26,526 nucleotides of DNA from CAZPMO01 sp964587515 (GCA_964587515.1 CAZPMO010000053.1:1-26526), one strand, 5' to 3'. Shown: positions 1-9,004, numbered from the stretch's first letter. Notes: generated by a model from the sequence alone, not told the origin. Translations and numbers: made by a program.

Positions 1-107
1 CGTCTTTGCCGATGCTGGGCATCGCCATGCGAAGCGCGCCTATCCACGGGGCGGAATAATCTCGGTCAAATGGTCCTATTTGGTTGGATAGTGCTCTAGA
101 TTCCGGA
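1..107. other. Left edge, no supportable gene
   Basis: No ORF here can be defended. A plus-strand frame entering from outside the window stops at TAA 57-59 and another stops at TAG near 90, so the end of a gene lying further left is possible. With about 20-30 codons visible neither reading can be tested. The rpmG terminator lies just to the right. Confidence 0.3.
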
Positions 108-108
108 C

Positions 109-144
109 AACGAAAAGCGCCGGGCCAATTCAGGCTGCCGGCGC
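109..144 (-). terminator. Rho-independent terminator after rpmG
   Basis: Read on the minus strand, arms GCGCCGG (138-144) and CCGGCGC (117-123) form a perfect 7-bp GC stem around a 14-nt loop, followed directly by TTTTCGTT. It lies about 36 bases past the rpmG stop, where a terminator is expected. A second perfect hairpin (CGCGTC/GACGCG, 155-170) sits between the stop and this one. In the minus transcript its U-run precedes it, so it is not a terminator itself but could act as a 3' stabilising stem. Confidence 0.6.
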
Positions 145-180
145 CATCCGCATACGCGTCTCGCGACGCGAAAAATACCT

Positions 181-348
181 CTATTTGATCTTCGATTCCT
201 TGAACATCACGTGCTTGCGCGCGACCGGATCATATTTGCGGAATTCCAGCTTGTCGGTCTGGGTCCGGGCGTTCTTCTTCGCAACGTAAAAAAAGCCCGT
301 GTCAGCAGTGCTGACGAGCTTGACCAGGATCGAGTTTGGTTTAGCCAT
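181..348 (-). CDS. rpmG: 50S ribosomal protein L33
   Basis: A 55-residue protein of the large ribosomal subunit, the usual length for L33. It begins MAKPNSILVKLVSTADTG and ends in the basic tail KHVMFKESKIK. The central FFYVAKKN and KLEFRKYDPV are the family's recognisable core. It lacks the CxxC zinc pairs of C+ L33 forms, so it is the zinc-independent type. The ATG at 348 is preceded by a purine-rich GGAAG. It is the last gene of the minus-strand block but has its own promoter and terminator, so it is probably a monocistronic unit. Confidence 0.95.
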   Translation of the reverse strand: MAKPNSILVKLVSTADTGFFYVAKKNARTQTDKLEFRKYDPVARKHVMFKESKIK

Positions 349-390
349 ATCCGTTCTTCCGTTCGCTTTGCCGTCAGGCGGTGTTTCCGA

Positions 391-418
391 AACATACGGC
401 TCGGGGCCGCGCTGTCAA
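391..418 (-). promoter_or_regulatory. Sigma-70 promoter of rpmG
   Basis: The minus strand carries a perfect -35 TTGACA (413-418), a 16-nt spacer and -10 TATGTT (391-396, 4 of 6 matches). The expected start near 384 gives a leader of about 35 nt. A palindrome GTTTC-C-GAAAC (383-393) overlaps the -10 and start and could be an operator. The -35 lies just beyond the stop of the upstream protease gene, so rpmG need not depend on readthrough. Confidence 0.6.
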
Positions 419-428
419 GGGTCGCGGG

Positions 429-2015
429 TTAGTTCGCAATCGAGGCGCTGTGGTCGGAGGCGATCGCCGGGCGTCCGTCCGTCAGCGCTTTTGCATAGAG
501 TTTGCGATCGCCGAGCAGGGCGCGCGCGATTTCCATGTCGGCGTCGGGGCTCTCCGAGTTCGGCGGGCAGGCGGCGCGCGCGCTGGCCGGGTCGCGGCGA
601 CGGTTAAGCCTCGCCTGGAGCTGATCGGCCAGCGCGTCGGCGCGCCGCTCACCGCCGGTGTGCAGCGCCTTGGTCAGGGTCGAGACGGTGGTGGGATTGC
701 CGCTGGTGCAGATGGCCGGGATAATGCCGTGGTCCTGAAGAGCGAAGCCGGACGGCGCGTGCATGCGCGCCCAGGTGACCGTCAATTCGCCGCCGTTGGG
801 CAACCCCATGATCGTCTGGACGGTCCCCTTGCCGTAGGAAGACGACCCGATCACCACCGCCCGGCCCCGATCGCGCAGCGCCACCGCGACGATCTCGGCC
901 GCCGAGGCGGATTTGCCGTTGACCAGGATCGCCATGGGCACTTTGGGGGCCAGTTCACCCCAGCTGGCGTCGAATGTCTGGCGGCTTCTCGGATGCCTGC
1001 CACGGGTCGAGATGATCCGGCCATCGACCAGGAACAGATCGGAAATCGACACCGCCTGATCAAGGAGGCCGCCCGGATTGCCTCGAAGATCAAGAACTAT
1101 ACCTTTGAAACTAATGTCCAATTCACGCTCAGCCTTGGAAACGGCCTGGCGCGCCGCCGATGTGGTGCCTTGATTGAAGCCCGTGATTTTCAGGGTCAGG
1201 ACCCCGTTCGCCCGAGAAGCCGTGACCGTCGGCAGGATGATAAGCGCGCGGACGACGGTGATTTCCAGGAGTTCCTCGGCGCCGTCGCGTTCGACCAGCA
1301 ATCTGACCGCGCTGTCCGTGGGACCGCGCAGGGCGCCGATTACTTCAAGCTGCGGAATGCCATGAATGGGTTGGCCATCCACATGGGTAATGACGTCGCC
1401 GGCTTTCAGACCGCTGTGCGCGGCCGGGGTTCCAGGATGGACTTTCTGGACCCGGGTCATGCCGTTGTCGATCTTGATCGATATTTCGAGCCCGCCGAAG
1501 CCCTCGCGCAACGCCCGGTTGCGGCGCGCGACCTCGGGGTTGGAATAACGCGAATAGCGGTCGAGCTTCGACATGACGCCGCCGAATACGACATTGGACA
1601 GCGTGCCGGTCGCTTGCTGGCGGAGCGTCGGCGACGCCGATCGCGCCTTGGCCAGCGTCACCGCGATCAGCTCGGCCCAGCCACGAATATCGCCGGGTCC
1701 GGGCGCCGGCCATACCCCGGCGGGGACCTCGTTGGCGGCCAGCACGACGGTTCCGCCCGTCTCCGTGACCGACATCGAATCGTCGATATCGGAAAGTTTC
1801 TGGAGCCCGGTCACGCTCAGCGCGCCAAGGTCAACCGAATCGATATAACGCCGGGAAAGATTCTCATACCCGACGGAGAAAAGACGCTCGGGCGAATGAT
1901 CCGGTTTTCCGTTGGACAGAATCGGGACGCATGCGCCCACCAGCAACCCGGCGAGCGGAAGCGTGAGCCCCACGCGTTTGGTATACGCAACGATTTTGGT
2001 CTTCTCGGTAAACAT
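429..2015 (-). CDS. S41 carboxyl-terminal processing protease, lipoprotein
   Basis: A 528-residue CtpA/Prc-like serine protease. A short N-terminal hydrophobic stretch ends in a lipobox-like VGAC (Cys29), predicting a lipid-anchored periplasmic protein. A PDZ domain spans roughly 165-250 (core VHPGTPAAHSGLKAGDVI). The S41 catalytic domain follows, with the LDLRGNPGG signature (308-316), the nucleophile in GKSASAAEIV (probably Ser371) and the general-base Lys396 in SSYGKGT. The Ser-Lys spacing of 25 matches the family. GGAG precedes the ATG. It is downstream of rnr with a 144-nt gap, so it may have its own promoter. The target proteins cannot be told from sequence. The C-terminal 80 or so residues are not assigned. 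Confidence 0.9.
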   Translation of the reverse strand: MFTEKTKIVAYTKRVGLTLPLAGLLVGACVPILSNGKPDHSPERLFSVGYENLSRRYIDSVDLGALSVTGLQKLSDIDDSMSVTETGGTVVLAANEVPAGVWPAPGPGDIRGWAELIAVTLAKARSASPTLRQQATGTLSNVVFGGVMSKLDRYSRYSNPEVARRNRALREGFGGLEISIKIDNGMTRVQKVHPGTPAAHSGLKAGDVITHVDGQPIHGIPQLEVIGALRGPTDSAVRLLVERDGAEELLEITVVRALIILPTVTASRANGVLTLKITGFNQGTTSAARQAVSKAERELDISFKGIVLDLRGNPGGLLDQAVSISDLFLVDGRIISTRGRHPRSRQTFDASWGELAPKVPMAILVNGKSASAAEIVAVALRDRGRAVVIGSSSYGKGTVQTIMGLPNGGELTVTWARMHAPSGFALQDHGIIPAICTSGNPTTVSTLTKALHTGGERRADALADQLQARLNRRRDPASARAACPPNSESPDADMEIARALLGDRKLYAKALTDGRPAIASDHSASIAN

Positions 2016-2159
2016 TATCCGTCGTCTCCGGGACGGAAGACCGCCACGGTCAAATTTCGAGAATTCAATCTAAACCCGTGAATATTTCGAGCCTATTAAC
2101 TTTTCCTTACTTCCAGCCGCGCCCCGGAACGTCGTGGCGGCGGCGGCGGGACGTACGGA
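2016..2159. other. Gap between rnr and the S41 protease gene
   Basis: This 144-base stretch has no ORF. It contains a run of GGC-type triplets near 2142-2154, then an AT-richer segment (2070-2115) that is a reasonable place for a minus-strand promoter of the protease gene. I could not pick a convincing -35/-10 pair, and there is no clear hairpin plus U-run after rnr. Confidence 0.35.
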
Positions 2160-4352
2160 TTAACGTTTTCGACGCCTCGGGCGCCTCGTGTCCTTTCGGG
2201 TGTTTTTTCGCGCAGCCGGTTCGAGCACCAGAGAGCCGCTGGTCGCGTCCGCTTCGGCCAGTTTCACGTCGAGCCGCTCGCCCAGAGCGAGAACCGGGCG
2301 CGAGCCCCGACCGAAAATGACCTGAATGCGTTCATCCACGCGGAACCGCTCCTCGCCGAGCGCGGACAACGGCAACAGCCCGGACGCCCCACTATCGAGA
2401 AGAGTCACGAATGCGCCGAAGCGCGTAATGCCGTTGACACGACCCGCGAACACCGCACCGACGCGGTCGGCGAGAAAGGCCGCGACGATGCGATCCATGG
2501 CGCCCCGTTCGGCGACCGCGGCCCGTCGTTCGGTCATGGAAATATGTTCCGCCACGGCCTCGAAGCCGCGTTCGGCGCCCTTTTCAAGTTTGCCCTCGCC
2601 GAGATCGAGCGCGGCGATCAGCGCGCGGTGCGCCAGAAGATCCGCGTAGCGCCGGATGGGCGACGTGAAATGCGCGTAGCGCCTCAGGCCCAATCCGAAA
2701 TGACCAATGTTTTCAGGAATGTAACAGGCTCTTGACTGACTGCGCAGGACGGCCTCGTTGACCATCGACTCGGCGTCGGTGCCGCGCGCCTGTTCGAGAA
2801 TGCGATTGAAATGATGCGCCCGCATCACTTGGCCGCGCGCCAATTTGATCCCGGATTCCGCCAGCAGCGCCCGTAGCGCCTCGATTTTGTCGCGTGGCGG
2901 CGCGTCATGCACGCGGTACATGCAGGGAAGCTTCCTGGTTTCCAGCGTTTCCGCCGCCGCGACGTTGGCGGTGATCATGAATTCCTCGATCAGACGATGG
3001 CTGTCGAGCACCGGGCGCGGTTCGATCCCGACGATGCGGCGGTCACCGTCCAGGATAGCGCGCCGTTCGGGCAGGTCGAGATCGAGCGCGCCGCGTTCGT
3101 CGCGCGCCGCGCGCAATGCCCGGAAGGCGCCGTAAAACGGCTCGATAAGATCGGTCAGCAGGGGTTTGGTCGCCTCGTCCGGCGCACCGTCCATGGCGGC
3201 CTGAACCTGGTTGTAGGTCAGGCGCGCGCGCGAGCGCATCACGCCGCGCACGAATTCGTGACGGCGTTTACCGCCGTCGCGGTCGATCCATATATGGACG
3301 GCCAGGCACGGCCGATCCTCGTCGGGTTTCAGCGAGCACCAGCCCGCCGACAGATCCTCGGGCAACATCGGCACCACCCGATCCGGGAAATAAACCGAAT
3401 TGCCGCGTTCGCGCGCAGCCATGTCCAACGCGTCGCCCGGCCGCACATACCAGGCCACATCGGCGATCGCGACCACCATATGCCAGCCGCCCTTGTTGCG
3501 CGCCGAAGGGTCCGGCTCCGCCCATACCGCGTCGTCGAAATCCCGCGCCTCGGCGTCGTCGATGGTGACCAGTGGGACGTCGCGCAGATCGGCGCGTCCC
3601 GCATCCGGCGCGGCGATGGCGTTCGCGGCGAGCGTGACGGCGGCCTTGGGGAACGCCACGGGAATGTCGTTCAGCGCGATCGCCAGCAGGCTCGCCGCGC
3701 TGGGCTCGTCTTCGCGACCGAGCCGTTCGATGATTTGGGCATGCGGCAGCCCGAAATGCTTGCCGGGGCGGGTCTCGGCGCGTACCAGATCGCCCGCGAC
3801 CGCGCCGGCGGAATCGGCCTCGGACACAGCAAATTCGGTTTTGCGGCGTCGGTCGGCCGGGGTAATTCGGCCCATCGCGCCGACCGTCGAGTAGACCCCG
3901 ATGACGTCGCGGGGCGAGGCCTCCAGGCGGCGAATAGCGCGCGCTTCATAGGTTCCATCGTCGAGCCGGCGAAGTCGCGCCAGCACGCGGTCGCCGGCCG
4001 CGGGCGCGACGCCGCTCCGGTCGGTGGGAACCAGGAAAATCGCCGGCGGCGGGTTCTCCGAGGACCAGGCCTGCGGTTTGGCCAGCACGTCGCCATCGTC
4101 GTCGAGACCGATGATTTCGATCACCGTGACCGGCGGCAATCCCGATTTCGCTGGCCGCCGCTGGCGTCTTTTGCCGTAGAGCCCTTCTTCCTCGAGTTCG
4201 CGCAGAACGGCCGTCAGCGCGCCGCGGTCGGCGCCACGCACATGAAATGCGCGCGCGATCTCGTGACGGCTCACCGGCGTCGGACTTTCCTGGATAAACT
4301 CGAGAATTTCTTCTCTTGTGGGGAGCCGCGGGCGCTTGCTGGAGTGGGGCAA
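2160..4352 (-). CDS. rnr: Ribonuclease R (3'-5' exoribonuclease)
   Basis: A 730-residue processive exonuclease that degrades structured RNA. Order of domains: N-terminal winged helix (about 12-58), cold-shock OB domains (about 70-220), RNB catalytic domain beginning near 255 with its magnesium-binding aspartates in IDDAEARDFDDA (Asp265, 271, 273, 274), a C-terminal S1 domain (about 625-710) and a very basic tail ending RRPRRRKR. The frame stays open upstream into topA, but that part is an arginine/proline-rich shadow of the topA tail. I chose TTG at 4352, which has GGAG five bases upstream, gives the family N-terminus and clears the topA stop by 13 bases. It is probably translated from the topA mRNA. 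Confidence 0.93.
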   Translation of the reverse strand: MPHSSKRPRLPTREEILEFIQESPTPVSRHEIARAFHVRGADRGALTAVLRELEEEGLYGKRRQRRPAKSGLPPVTVIEIIGLDDDGDVLAKPQAWSSENPPPAIFLVPTDRSGVAPAAGDRVLARLRRLDDGTYEARAIRRLEASPRDVIGVYSTVGAMGRITPADRRRKTEFAVSEADSAGAVAGDLVRAETRPGKHFGLPHAQIIERLGREDEPSAASLLAIALNDIPVAFPKAAVTLAANAIAAPDAGRADLRDVPLVTIDDAEARDFDDAVWAEPDPSARNKGGWHMVVAIADVAWYVRPGDALDMAARERGNSVYFPDRVVPMLPEDLSAGWCSLKPDEDRPCLAVHIWIDRDGGKRRHEFVRGVMRSRARLTYNQVQAAMDGAPDEATKPLLTDLIEPFYGAFRALRAARDERGALDLDLPERRAILDGDRRIVGIEPRPVLDSHRLIEEFMITANVAAAETLETRKLPCMYRVHDAPPRDKIEALRALLAESGIKLARGQVMRAHHFNRILEQARGTDAESMVNEAVLRSQSRACYIPENIGHFGLGLRRYAHFTSPIRRYADLLAHRALIAALDLGEGKLEKGAERGFEAVAEHISMTERRAAVAERGAMDRIVAAFLADRVGAVFAGRVNGITRFGAFVTLLDSGASGLLPLSALGEERFRVDERIQVIFGRGSRPVLALGERLDVKLAEADATSGSLVLEPAARKNTRKDTRRPRRRKR

Positions 4353-4365
4353 CGTTTCTCCGGAC

Positions 4366-7017
4366 TCAGGTCTCGGCCGTTTCCGGGACCTTCTTCGGTG
4401 TGCCGGCGGCTTTCTTGGCCTTGGCCTTGGGTTTGGCCTTGGATTTAGCCTTGGCCTTGGGTTTGGCCTTTGCCTTCGCCTTGGGCTTGGCTTTGGTCTT
4501 TCCCTTGGCGGCGCGCGCGGCCAGCAGTTCCATGGCTTGTTCCAAGGTGATCTCGTCCTCGGACATGTCCTTGGGCAGCGACGCGTTGTCGCGGCCATGC
4601 TTGACGTAAGGGCCGTAGCGGCCGCTGCGGATATCGACCGGCTTGCCGTCCTCGGGATGATTGCCGAGGACTCTTAGCGCCGCCGTGGTTTTGCGCTTCG
4701 GCGCTTCTTCGATCACCGTCACCGCGCGGTTGAGGCCGATGGTAAGCACGTCCTCGTCGGGACCGAGCTTCGCGTATGCGCTGCCATATTTGAGATAAGG
4801 CCCGAAACGTCCGACCCCGGCGAGAATCATCTCGCCCGAACCCGGATGGATGCCGACCTCGCGTGGCAGCGACAGCAGCGCCAACGCATCGTCAAGGGTG
4901 ATCGCGCCGGGATCCATGGCTTTCAGCAATCCGGCGCGCTTCGGCTTCTCCTTGGTCTTGCCCTTGGGCGTGGTCTTGGCCTCGCCGAGCTGGATATAGA
5001 ACCCATAGGGACCCTTCTTGAGCGACACGATCTCCGATGTTTCCGGGTGGACGCCAAGTTCGCGCGGGCCACAGGCGGCATGGGGGTCGTCGCCATTGAC
5101 CGACAGCGAGCGCGTATAGGCGCAGTCGGGATAGCCGGAGCAGCCGATAAAGGCGCCGTGGCGGCCGAGCTTCAGGCCCAAGCGGCCCTCGCCGCATACC
5201 GGACACGCGCGCGGGTTGGGATTTTCCTCGGTGGGCTCGAAGAAATGCGGTCCCAGATCCTCGTCCAGCGCATCGATCACATTTGTGATCGTCAACTCGC
5301 TGGTGCCTTCTATGGCCTTGAAAAACCCGGTCCAGAAATCGCGCAGCACCTTGCGCCATTCGATATCGCCGTTGGAAACATCGTCGAGCTGATTTTCCAG
5401 ATCGGCCGTAAAATTATACTGCACGTAGCGTTCGAAGAACCCGGACAGGAACGCCGTCACGACCCGCCCGCGATCCTCGGGGATGAAGCGGCGGGCGTCG
5501 AGCCGGACATAATTGCGGTCCTGGAGCACGGAAATGATCGAGGCGTAGGTGGACGGTCGCCCGATCCCCAACTCCTCCAGCCGCTTGACCAGGCTGGCTT
5601 CGGTGAAGCGCGGCGGCGGCTTGGTGAAATGCTGCTCTGGCTTGATTTCGCCGCGATTCAGCGTATCGCCCTCCGACACCGGCGGCAGGATGCGATCGCC
5701 GTTCTCGAGCTCGTCGCCGCTATCGTCGCGGTCTTCCTGATAAAGCTTCAGGAAACCGTCGAAGCGGATGATGGATCCGGTGGCGCGCAGCACCACCGCG
5801 CGGTCGGCGGGCGCGACATCGATCGCGACCTGTTCCAGCGTCGCGCTTTCCATGCCGCTCGCCATGGCGCGCTTCCAGATCAGTTCATAAAGCCGGCGCT
5901 CGTCCTCTTTCAGATGGGACGAGATATCGGCGGGCTTGCGGCGTACGTCTGTCGGGCGAACCGCTTCGTGCGCTTCCTGGGCGTTCTTGGCCTTGCTGCG
6001 GTAGGTGTGCGGCTTCTCCGGCACATATTGCTGGCCGTAATCGGCGGCAATCAGGTCGCGGATTCCGGACACCGCCTCGGCCGCCATATTGACGCTGTCG
6101 GTCCGCATATAGGTGATCAGACCCACAGTCTCGCCGTCCAGCGCCACGCCCTCGTACAGCCGTTGCGCGGCGCGCATGGTGCGCGCGGCGCCAAAGCCGA
6201 GTTTGCGCGAGGCCTCCTGTTGCAGCGTCGAGGTGGTGAAGGGGGCGGCCGGGTGGCGCTTCACGGTCTTGCGCTCGACCGAGGCGACCTGGTAATCGGG
6301 TCGATCGATGGCGGCCACCGCCGCCATGGCCGACGCCTCGTCGCCCAGCGCGAACTTGTCGAGTTTGACGCCGTTCAGATGGGTAAGGCGGGCCGTCAGC
6401 CCGGCCCCTGCCCCGGTCGTGAAACCGGTCTCCACCGACCAGTATTCCTGGGGCTTGAATATTTCAATCTCGGATTCGCGCTCGCAGATCAACCGCAGCG
6501 CGACCGACTGAACACGGCCGGCCGAACGCGAGCCCGGCAATTTGTGCCACAACACCGGCGACAATGTGAACCCGACCAGATAATCGAGCGCGCGGCGGGC
6601 GAGATAGGCGTCCACCAGCTCTTTGTCGAGTTCGCGCGGGTTCTTCAGCGCCTCGATGATGGCGCCCTTGGTGACCTCGTGGAAGACGACGCGCTTCACG
6701 TCGATCCCGTTGAGCGCCTTGCGTTCGTTCAGGACCTCGCGGACATGCCAGGAAATTGCCTCGCCCTCGCGATCCGGATCGGTGGCGAGATAGAGATGGT
6801 CGGCGCCTTTCAGGGCCTTGGTGATCGCCGAAATATGTTTCTCGGAATCAGGGGCGACCTGCCAACTCATGTCGAAATTTTCGTCGGGGCGCACCGATCC
6901 GTCTTTCGGCGGAAGGTCGCGGACATGGCCGTACGAGGCCAGGACCGTATAGTCCGAGCCGAGATATTTGTTGATGGTCTTAGCCTTGGCGGGCGATTCT
7001 ACGACAACGACGTCCAT
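4366..7017 (-). CDS. topA: DNA topoisomerase I (type IA)
   Basis: An 883-residue enzyme that relaxes negative supercoils. The toprim domain opens the protein (MDVVVVESPAKA, acidic cluster TDPDREGEA at 79-87). The catalytic tyrosine is Tyr303 in ITYMRTDS. One four-cysteine zinc finger is visible (Cys605, 608, 626, 632), followed by three C-terminal toprim-like repeats with GPYGFY, GRFGPYLK and GRYGPYVK cores. The last 45 residues are a lysine/alanine/proline tail with near-repeats of KAKPKAKA, probably a non-specific DNA-binding extension. The ATG at 7017 gives the standard family N-terminus; the open frame upstream is not conserved-looking. It follows dprA by 73 bases. Confidence 0.96.
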   Translation of the reverse strand: MDVVVVESPAKAKTINKYLGSDYTVLASYGHVRDLPPKDGSVRPDENFDMSWQVAPDSEKHISAITKALKGADHLYLATDPDREGEAISWHVREVLNERKALNGIDVKRVVFHEVTKGAIIEALKNPRELDKELVDAYLARRALDYLVGFTLSPVLWHKLPGSRSAGRVQSVALRLICERESEIEIFKPQEYWSVETGFTTGAGAGLTARLTHLNGVKLDKFALGDEASAMAAVAAIDRPDYQVASVERKTVKRHPAAPFTTSTLQQEASRKLGFGAARTMRAAQRLYEGVALDGETVGLITYMRTDSVNMAAEAVSGIRDLIAADYGQQYVPEKPHTYRSKAKNAQEAHEAVRPTDVRRKPADISSHLKEDERRLYELIWKRAMASGMESATLEQVAIDVAPADRAVVLRATGSIIRFDGFLKLYQEDRDDSGDELENGDRILPPVSEGDTLNRGEIKPEQHFTKPPPRFTEASLVKRLEELGIGRPSTYASIISVLQDRNYVRLDARRFIPEDRGRVVTAFLSGFFERYVQYNFTADLENQLDDVSNGDIEWRKVLRDFWTGFFKAIEGTSELTITNVIDALDEDLGPHFFEPTEENPNPRACPVCGEGRLGLKLGRHGAFIGCSGYPDCAYTRSLSVNGDDPHAACGPRELGVHPETSEIVSLKKGPYGFYIQLGEAKTTPKGKTKEKPKRAGLLKAMDPGAITLDDALALLSLPREVGIHPGSGEMILAGVGRFGPYLKYGSAYAKLGPDEDVLTIGLNRAVTVIEEAPKRKTTAALRVLGNHPEDGKPVDIRSGRYGPYVKHGRDNASLPKDMSEDEITLEQAMELLAARAAKGKTKAKPKAKAKAKPKAKAKSKAKPKAKAKKAAGTPKKVPETAET
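4411..4509. repeat. Low-complexity tandem repeat encoding the TopA tail
   Basis: An irregular tandem array of 6- and 12-nt units (TTGGCC / TTGGGTTTGGCC on the plus strand) encodes the alternating Lys/Ala/Pro tail of TopA. Arrays like this change length by slippage, so copy number may differ between strains. The opposite-strand frame reads as a leucine/glycine string that is not a gene. Confidence 0.7.
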
Positions 7018-7090
7018 ATTTCGGCTTACTCTTGCAAGGGTTCCGGCTGTCTTCGGCCGGTATCCTTGGACGTAATGGTTTGCACATCCT

Positions 7091-8215
7091 TTACAAGGCG
7101 CGGGAAATCTTGTTTCCCGGATGCCTTTCGACCCGACCGGCGAGTTCAAGCTCCAGCAGAACCGTCTGGACGAGTCTGGCAGACAATTGGCACTCGCGAA
7201 CCAGTTCGTCAACCGTTACCGGCGCGGCGCCGAGTTTTTCGGTGATCGTATGATGGGCCGCCTCGATCTCGCCTTCGGCTGGAGGAGCCTCCATTTCGAC
7301 CCCGAATTCCCAGCCGGACGGAGAGCCCGGCCGGTGTTGGAACGGCCCGTCGAGGACCTCCAGAATATCGGCCGGAGTCTCGGTCAGCACCGCGCCCTGG
7401 CGGATCAGCTCGTTGCCGCCGCGCGCCCGTGGATCGCGCGGCGAGCCCGGCACGGCGAAGACCTCGCGCCCCTGTTCAAGCGCCATCCGGGCGGTGATCA
7501 GGGAGCCCGAGCGCGGCGCCGCCTCGACCACGAGAACGCCGAGCGACAGCCCGGAGATCAACCGGTTGCGTGGTGGGAAGTGTCGCGCGGTGGGCGTGGT
7601 GCCGGGCGCGATTTCAGAGACCACGGCCCCCCCGGCGGCGATACGCCCATATAATTCGTCGTTTTCCGGCGGATAGATGACATCGACCCCGCCGGCCAGG
7701 ACCGCGACGGTCCCCGACGCCAGCGCCCCTTCGTGGGCGGCGGTATCGATGCCGCGCGCCAGGCCCGAGACCACCACCAGCCCGGCCTCGCCCAGCGCGG
7801 CGGCGAATTCGCGCGCCAGGCCGCACCCGGCGGCGGAGGCGTTGCGCGCCCCCACCATGGCGATCGCCCGCTTCGTCGGCAGCGTCGGATCGCCGATCAT
7901 GCTGATCAGGGGCGGCGGATCGGCGATCTCGGCCAGCGCCGCGGGATAGTCGGGTTCACAAAGCGCGATAAGACGCGCGCCCAGGTTCGACAACGTTGCG
8001 ATCTCGGCATCGATCCCGCCCGAGTCGGCGATACGGATGGCGCGTTTGCGCCCGCCGCGCCGCGACATCTCCGGCGCGCCGTCGAGCGCCGCCGCCGCCG
8101 ATCCGAAATGGTCGATCAGGCGCGCGAAGGTGAGCGACCCGACATTCTCGCTGCGCGACAGCCGCAACCAGTCAAACCGCTCGGAATCGTCAAGCGTGCG
8201 TTTTCCCGCCTCCAT
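7091..8215 (-). CDS. dprA: DNA-processing protein DprA/Smf
   Basis: A 374-residue protein that loads RecA on incoming single-stranded DNA during natural transformation. It has a SAM-like N-terminal helical region (about 1-75) and a Rossmann-like DprA domain (about 80-290) with VVVSGLARGIDTAAHEGAL (147-165), FPPRNRLISGLS (213-224) and the SGSLITARMALEQGR stretch (236-250). A C-terminal winged helix follows (about 320-372). Family members usually run 360-390 residues. It lies 31 bases after the doc toxin stop in the same direction, so it may be co-transcribed with the toxin-antitoxin pair. In related genomes it typically follows plsY directly, which suggests the toxin-antitoxin pair was inserted. 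Confidence 0.94.
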   Translation of the reverse strand: MEAGKRTLDDSERFDWLRLSRSENVGSLTFARLIDHFGSAAAALDGAPEMSRRGGRKRAIRIADSGGIDAEIATLSNLGARLIALCEPDYPAALAEIADPPPLISMIGDPTLPTKRAIAMVGARNASAAGCGLAREFAAALGEAGLVVVSGLARGIDTAAHEGALASGTVAVLAGGVDVIYPPENDELYGRIAAGGAVVSEIAPGTTPTARHFPPRNRLISGLSLGVLVVEAAPRSGSLITARMALEQGREVFAVPGSPRDPRARGGNELIRQGAVLTETPADILEVLDGPFQHRPGSPSGWEFGVEMEAPPAEGEIEAAHHTITEKLGAAPVTVDELVRECQLSARLVQTVLLELELAGRVERHPGNKISRAL

Positions 8216-8246
8216 GCACGCAGCGTGCGGTCAACGCCAAGCCCGG

Positions 8247-8642
8247 TCAACCGCTGCGTCGCCGGGTGGTGTAATCGGATAGCCACTCGGCGATCGTCGC
8301 CTCGTCGATGTCGCCGGCGGCGAGGGCGACGATCATCGTTACTTCATCGGTTTCTTCGGGTTCAAAGGCGTAGCCGTTGAGGAACAGAAATGCGCGCGCA
8401 GCCAGCAGGCCGCATCTTTTGTTGCCGTCGATGAATGGGTGGCCGCGTACAATGCCCGCGCAATAGACCGCCGCCAGATCGTATAGCGAAGGCTCTTCAC
8501 CGTATGCGTATAAATTGCGCGGCCGCGCGACGGCGCTCTCCAGCAGCCCCGCATCGCGGATGCCGCCGCGCCCGCCAAACATCGCCACGGATTCGGCGTG
8601 GAGAGCGCGCACCATGCGAAGCGTCAGCCAAGTGGGCTCCAT
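8247..8642 (-). CDS. doc: Doc-type Fic-domain toxin
   Basis: A 131-residue death-on-curing family protein. The Fic active-site motif HPFIDGNKR occupies residues 68-76 with the catalytic His68 intact. It is preceded by the usual helical LLESAVARP region and followed by LNGYAFEP, as in Doc toxins. Doc phosphorylates EF-Tu in the P1 system, and other Fic proteins transfer AMP; which applies here is unknown. Its ATG overlaps the antitoxin stop by one base (TAATG), so the two are translationally coupled. The pairing with an AbrB-fold antitoxin rather than Phd is also known in other genomes. Confidence 0.9.
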   Translation of the reverse strand: MEPTWLTLRMVRALHAESVAMFGGRGGIRDAGLLESAVARPRNLYAYGEEPSLYDLAAVYCAGIVRGHPFIDGNKRCGLLAARAFLFLNGYAFEPEETDEVTMIVALAAGDIDEATIAEWLSDYTTRRRSG

Positions 8643-8872
8643 TATCCTTGGGCGAGCTTCCGCATGGCGTTGCGGTGGCGTCGCATATAATCGCGGGCGT
8701 CATCGATGACGTCGGCGAAATCCGGATCGAATGGCGTGAGCTGGAGCCCGTCGGGCGTCCTCAGGACGTAAAATTCGTCACCCTCGCGAACCCCGAGATC
8801 CTGGACAAACTCCTTCGGAAGGGTGAATCCATGGGAACTCCCGATGCGTCGTAGCTTCACCGTCTTGGACAT
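8642..8872 (-). CDS. AbrB/SpoVT-type antitoxin of the Doc toxin
   Basis: A 76-residue protein starting at the ATG at 8872, with AGGAG seven bases upstream. Residues 2-46 (KTVKLRRIGSSHGFTLPKEF, then VREGDEFYVL) have the swapped-hairpin AbrB/MazE DNA-binding pattern. The C-terminal half (about 50-76) is acidic then basic-helical and is the expected toxin-binding part. It is the first gene of a two-gene module with doc and probably represses its own AT-rich promoter. The much longer open frame running upstream to 10000 has no coding support and lies across the GST gene. Confidence 0.88.
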   Translation of the reverse strand: MSKTVKLRRIGSSHGFTLPKEFVQDLGVREGDEFYVLRTPDGLQLTPFDPDFADVIDDARDYMRRHRNAMRKLAQG

Positions 8873-8894
8873 CTCAATCTCCTGACATATAGAT

Positions 8895-8917
8895 GTAATA
8901 TATTTTAAATTTATTAC
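8895..8917. promoter_or_regulatory. Candidate operator/promoter of the AbrB-Doc pair
   Basis: The region 8885-8935 is strikingly AT-rich against a GC-rich background. It holds arms GTAATA (8895-8900) and TATTAC (8912-8917) around an 11-nt A/T spacer, and the symmetry continues imperfectly outwards (ATGT / TACAT). It lies 22 bases upstream of the antitoxin ATG, a normal place for an autoregulatory operator. The same stretch also faces the divergent GST gene at 9005. No -35/-10 pair stands out clearly. Confidence 0.45.
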
Positions 8918-9004
8918 TACATACCAGTGAATTTTTGCCGTGGCCGAAAACGCGTTATGATGGTGGTTCATGGTCATTGCGATATGAGAGGGAGGGCGTT
9001 TGGG

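Noticed and set aside
381..2081. 566-codon plus-strand ORF opposite the S41 protease gene
   Set aside because: Antisense shadow of a well-supported gene. The translation is arginine/glycine-rich with no recognisable domain, as is typical of high-GC opposite frames.
2907..4448. 513-codon plus-strand ORF opposite rnr
   Set aside because: Shadow of RNase R, which has its full domain set and active-site aspartates on the minus strand.
4411..4509. Possible CRISPR-like array
   Set aside because: The units are 6-12 bases with no unique spacers; it is a coding low-complexity tract for the TopA tail.
4353..4598. N-terminal extension of RNase R overlapping topA
   Set aside because: The added residues are an Arg/Pro-rich reading of the repetitive TopA tail. 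TTG 4352 has a good ribosome binding site and gives the normal N-terminus.
4846..7245. 799-codon plus-strand ORF opposite topA
   Set aside because: Despite its length it is low-information antisense of topoisomerase I; it has no ribosome binding site and no family pattern.
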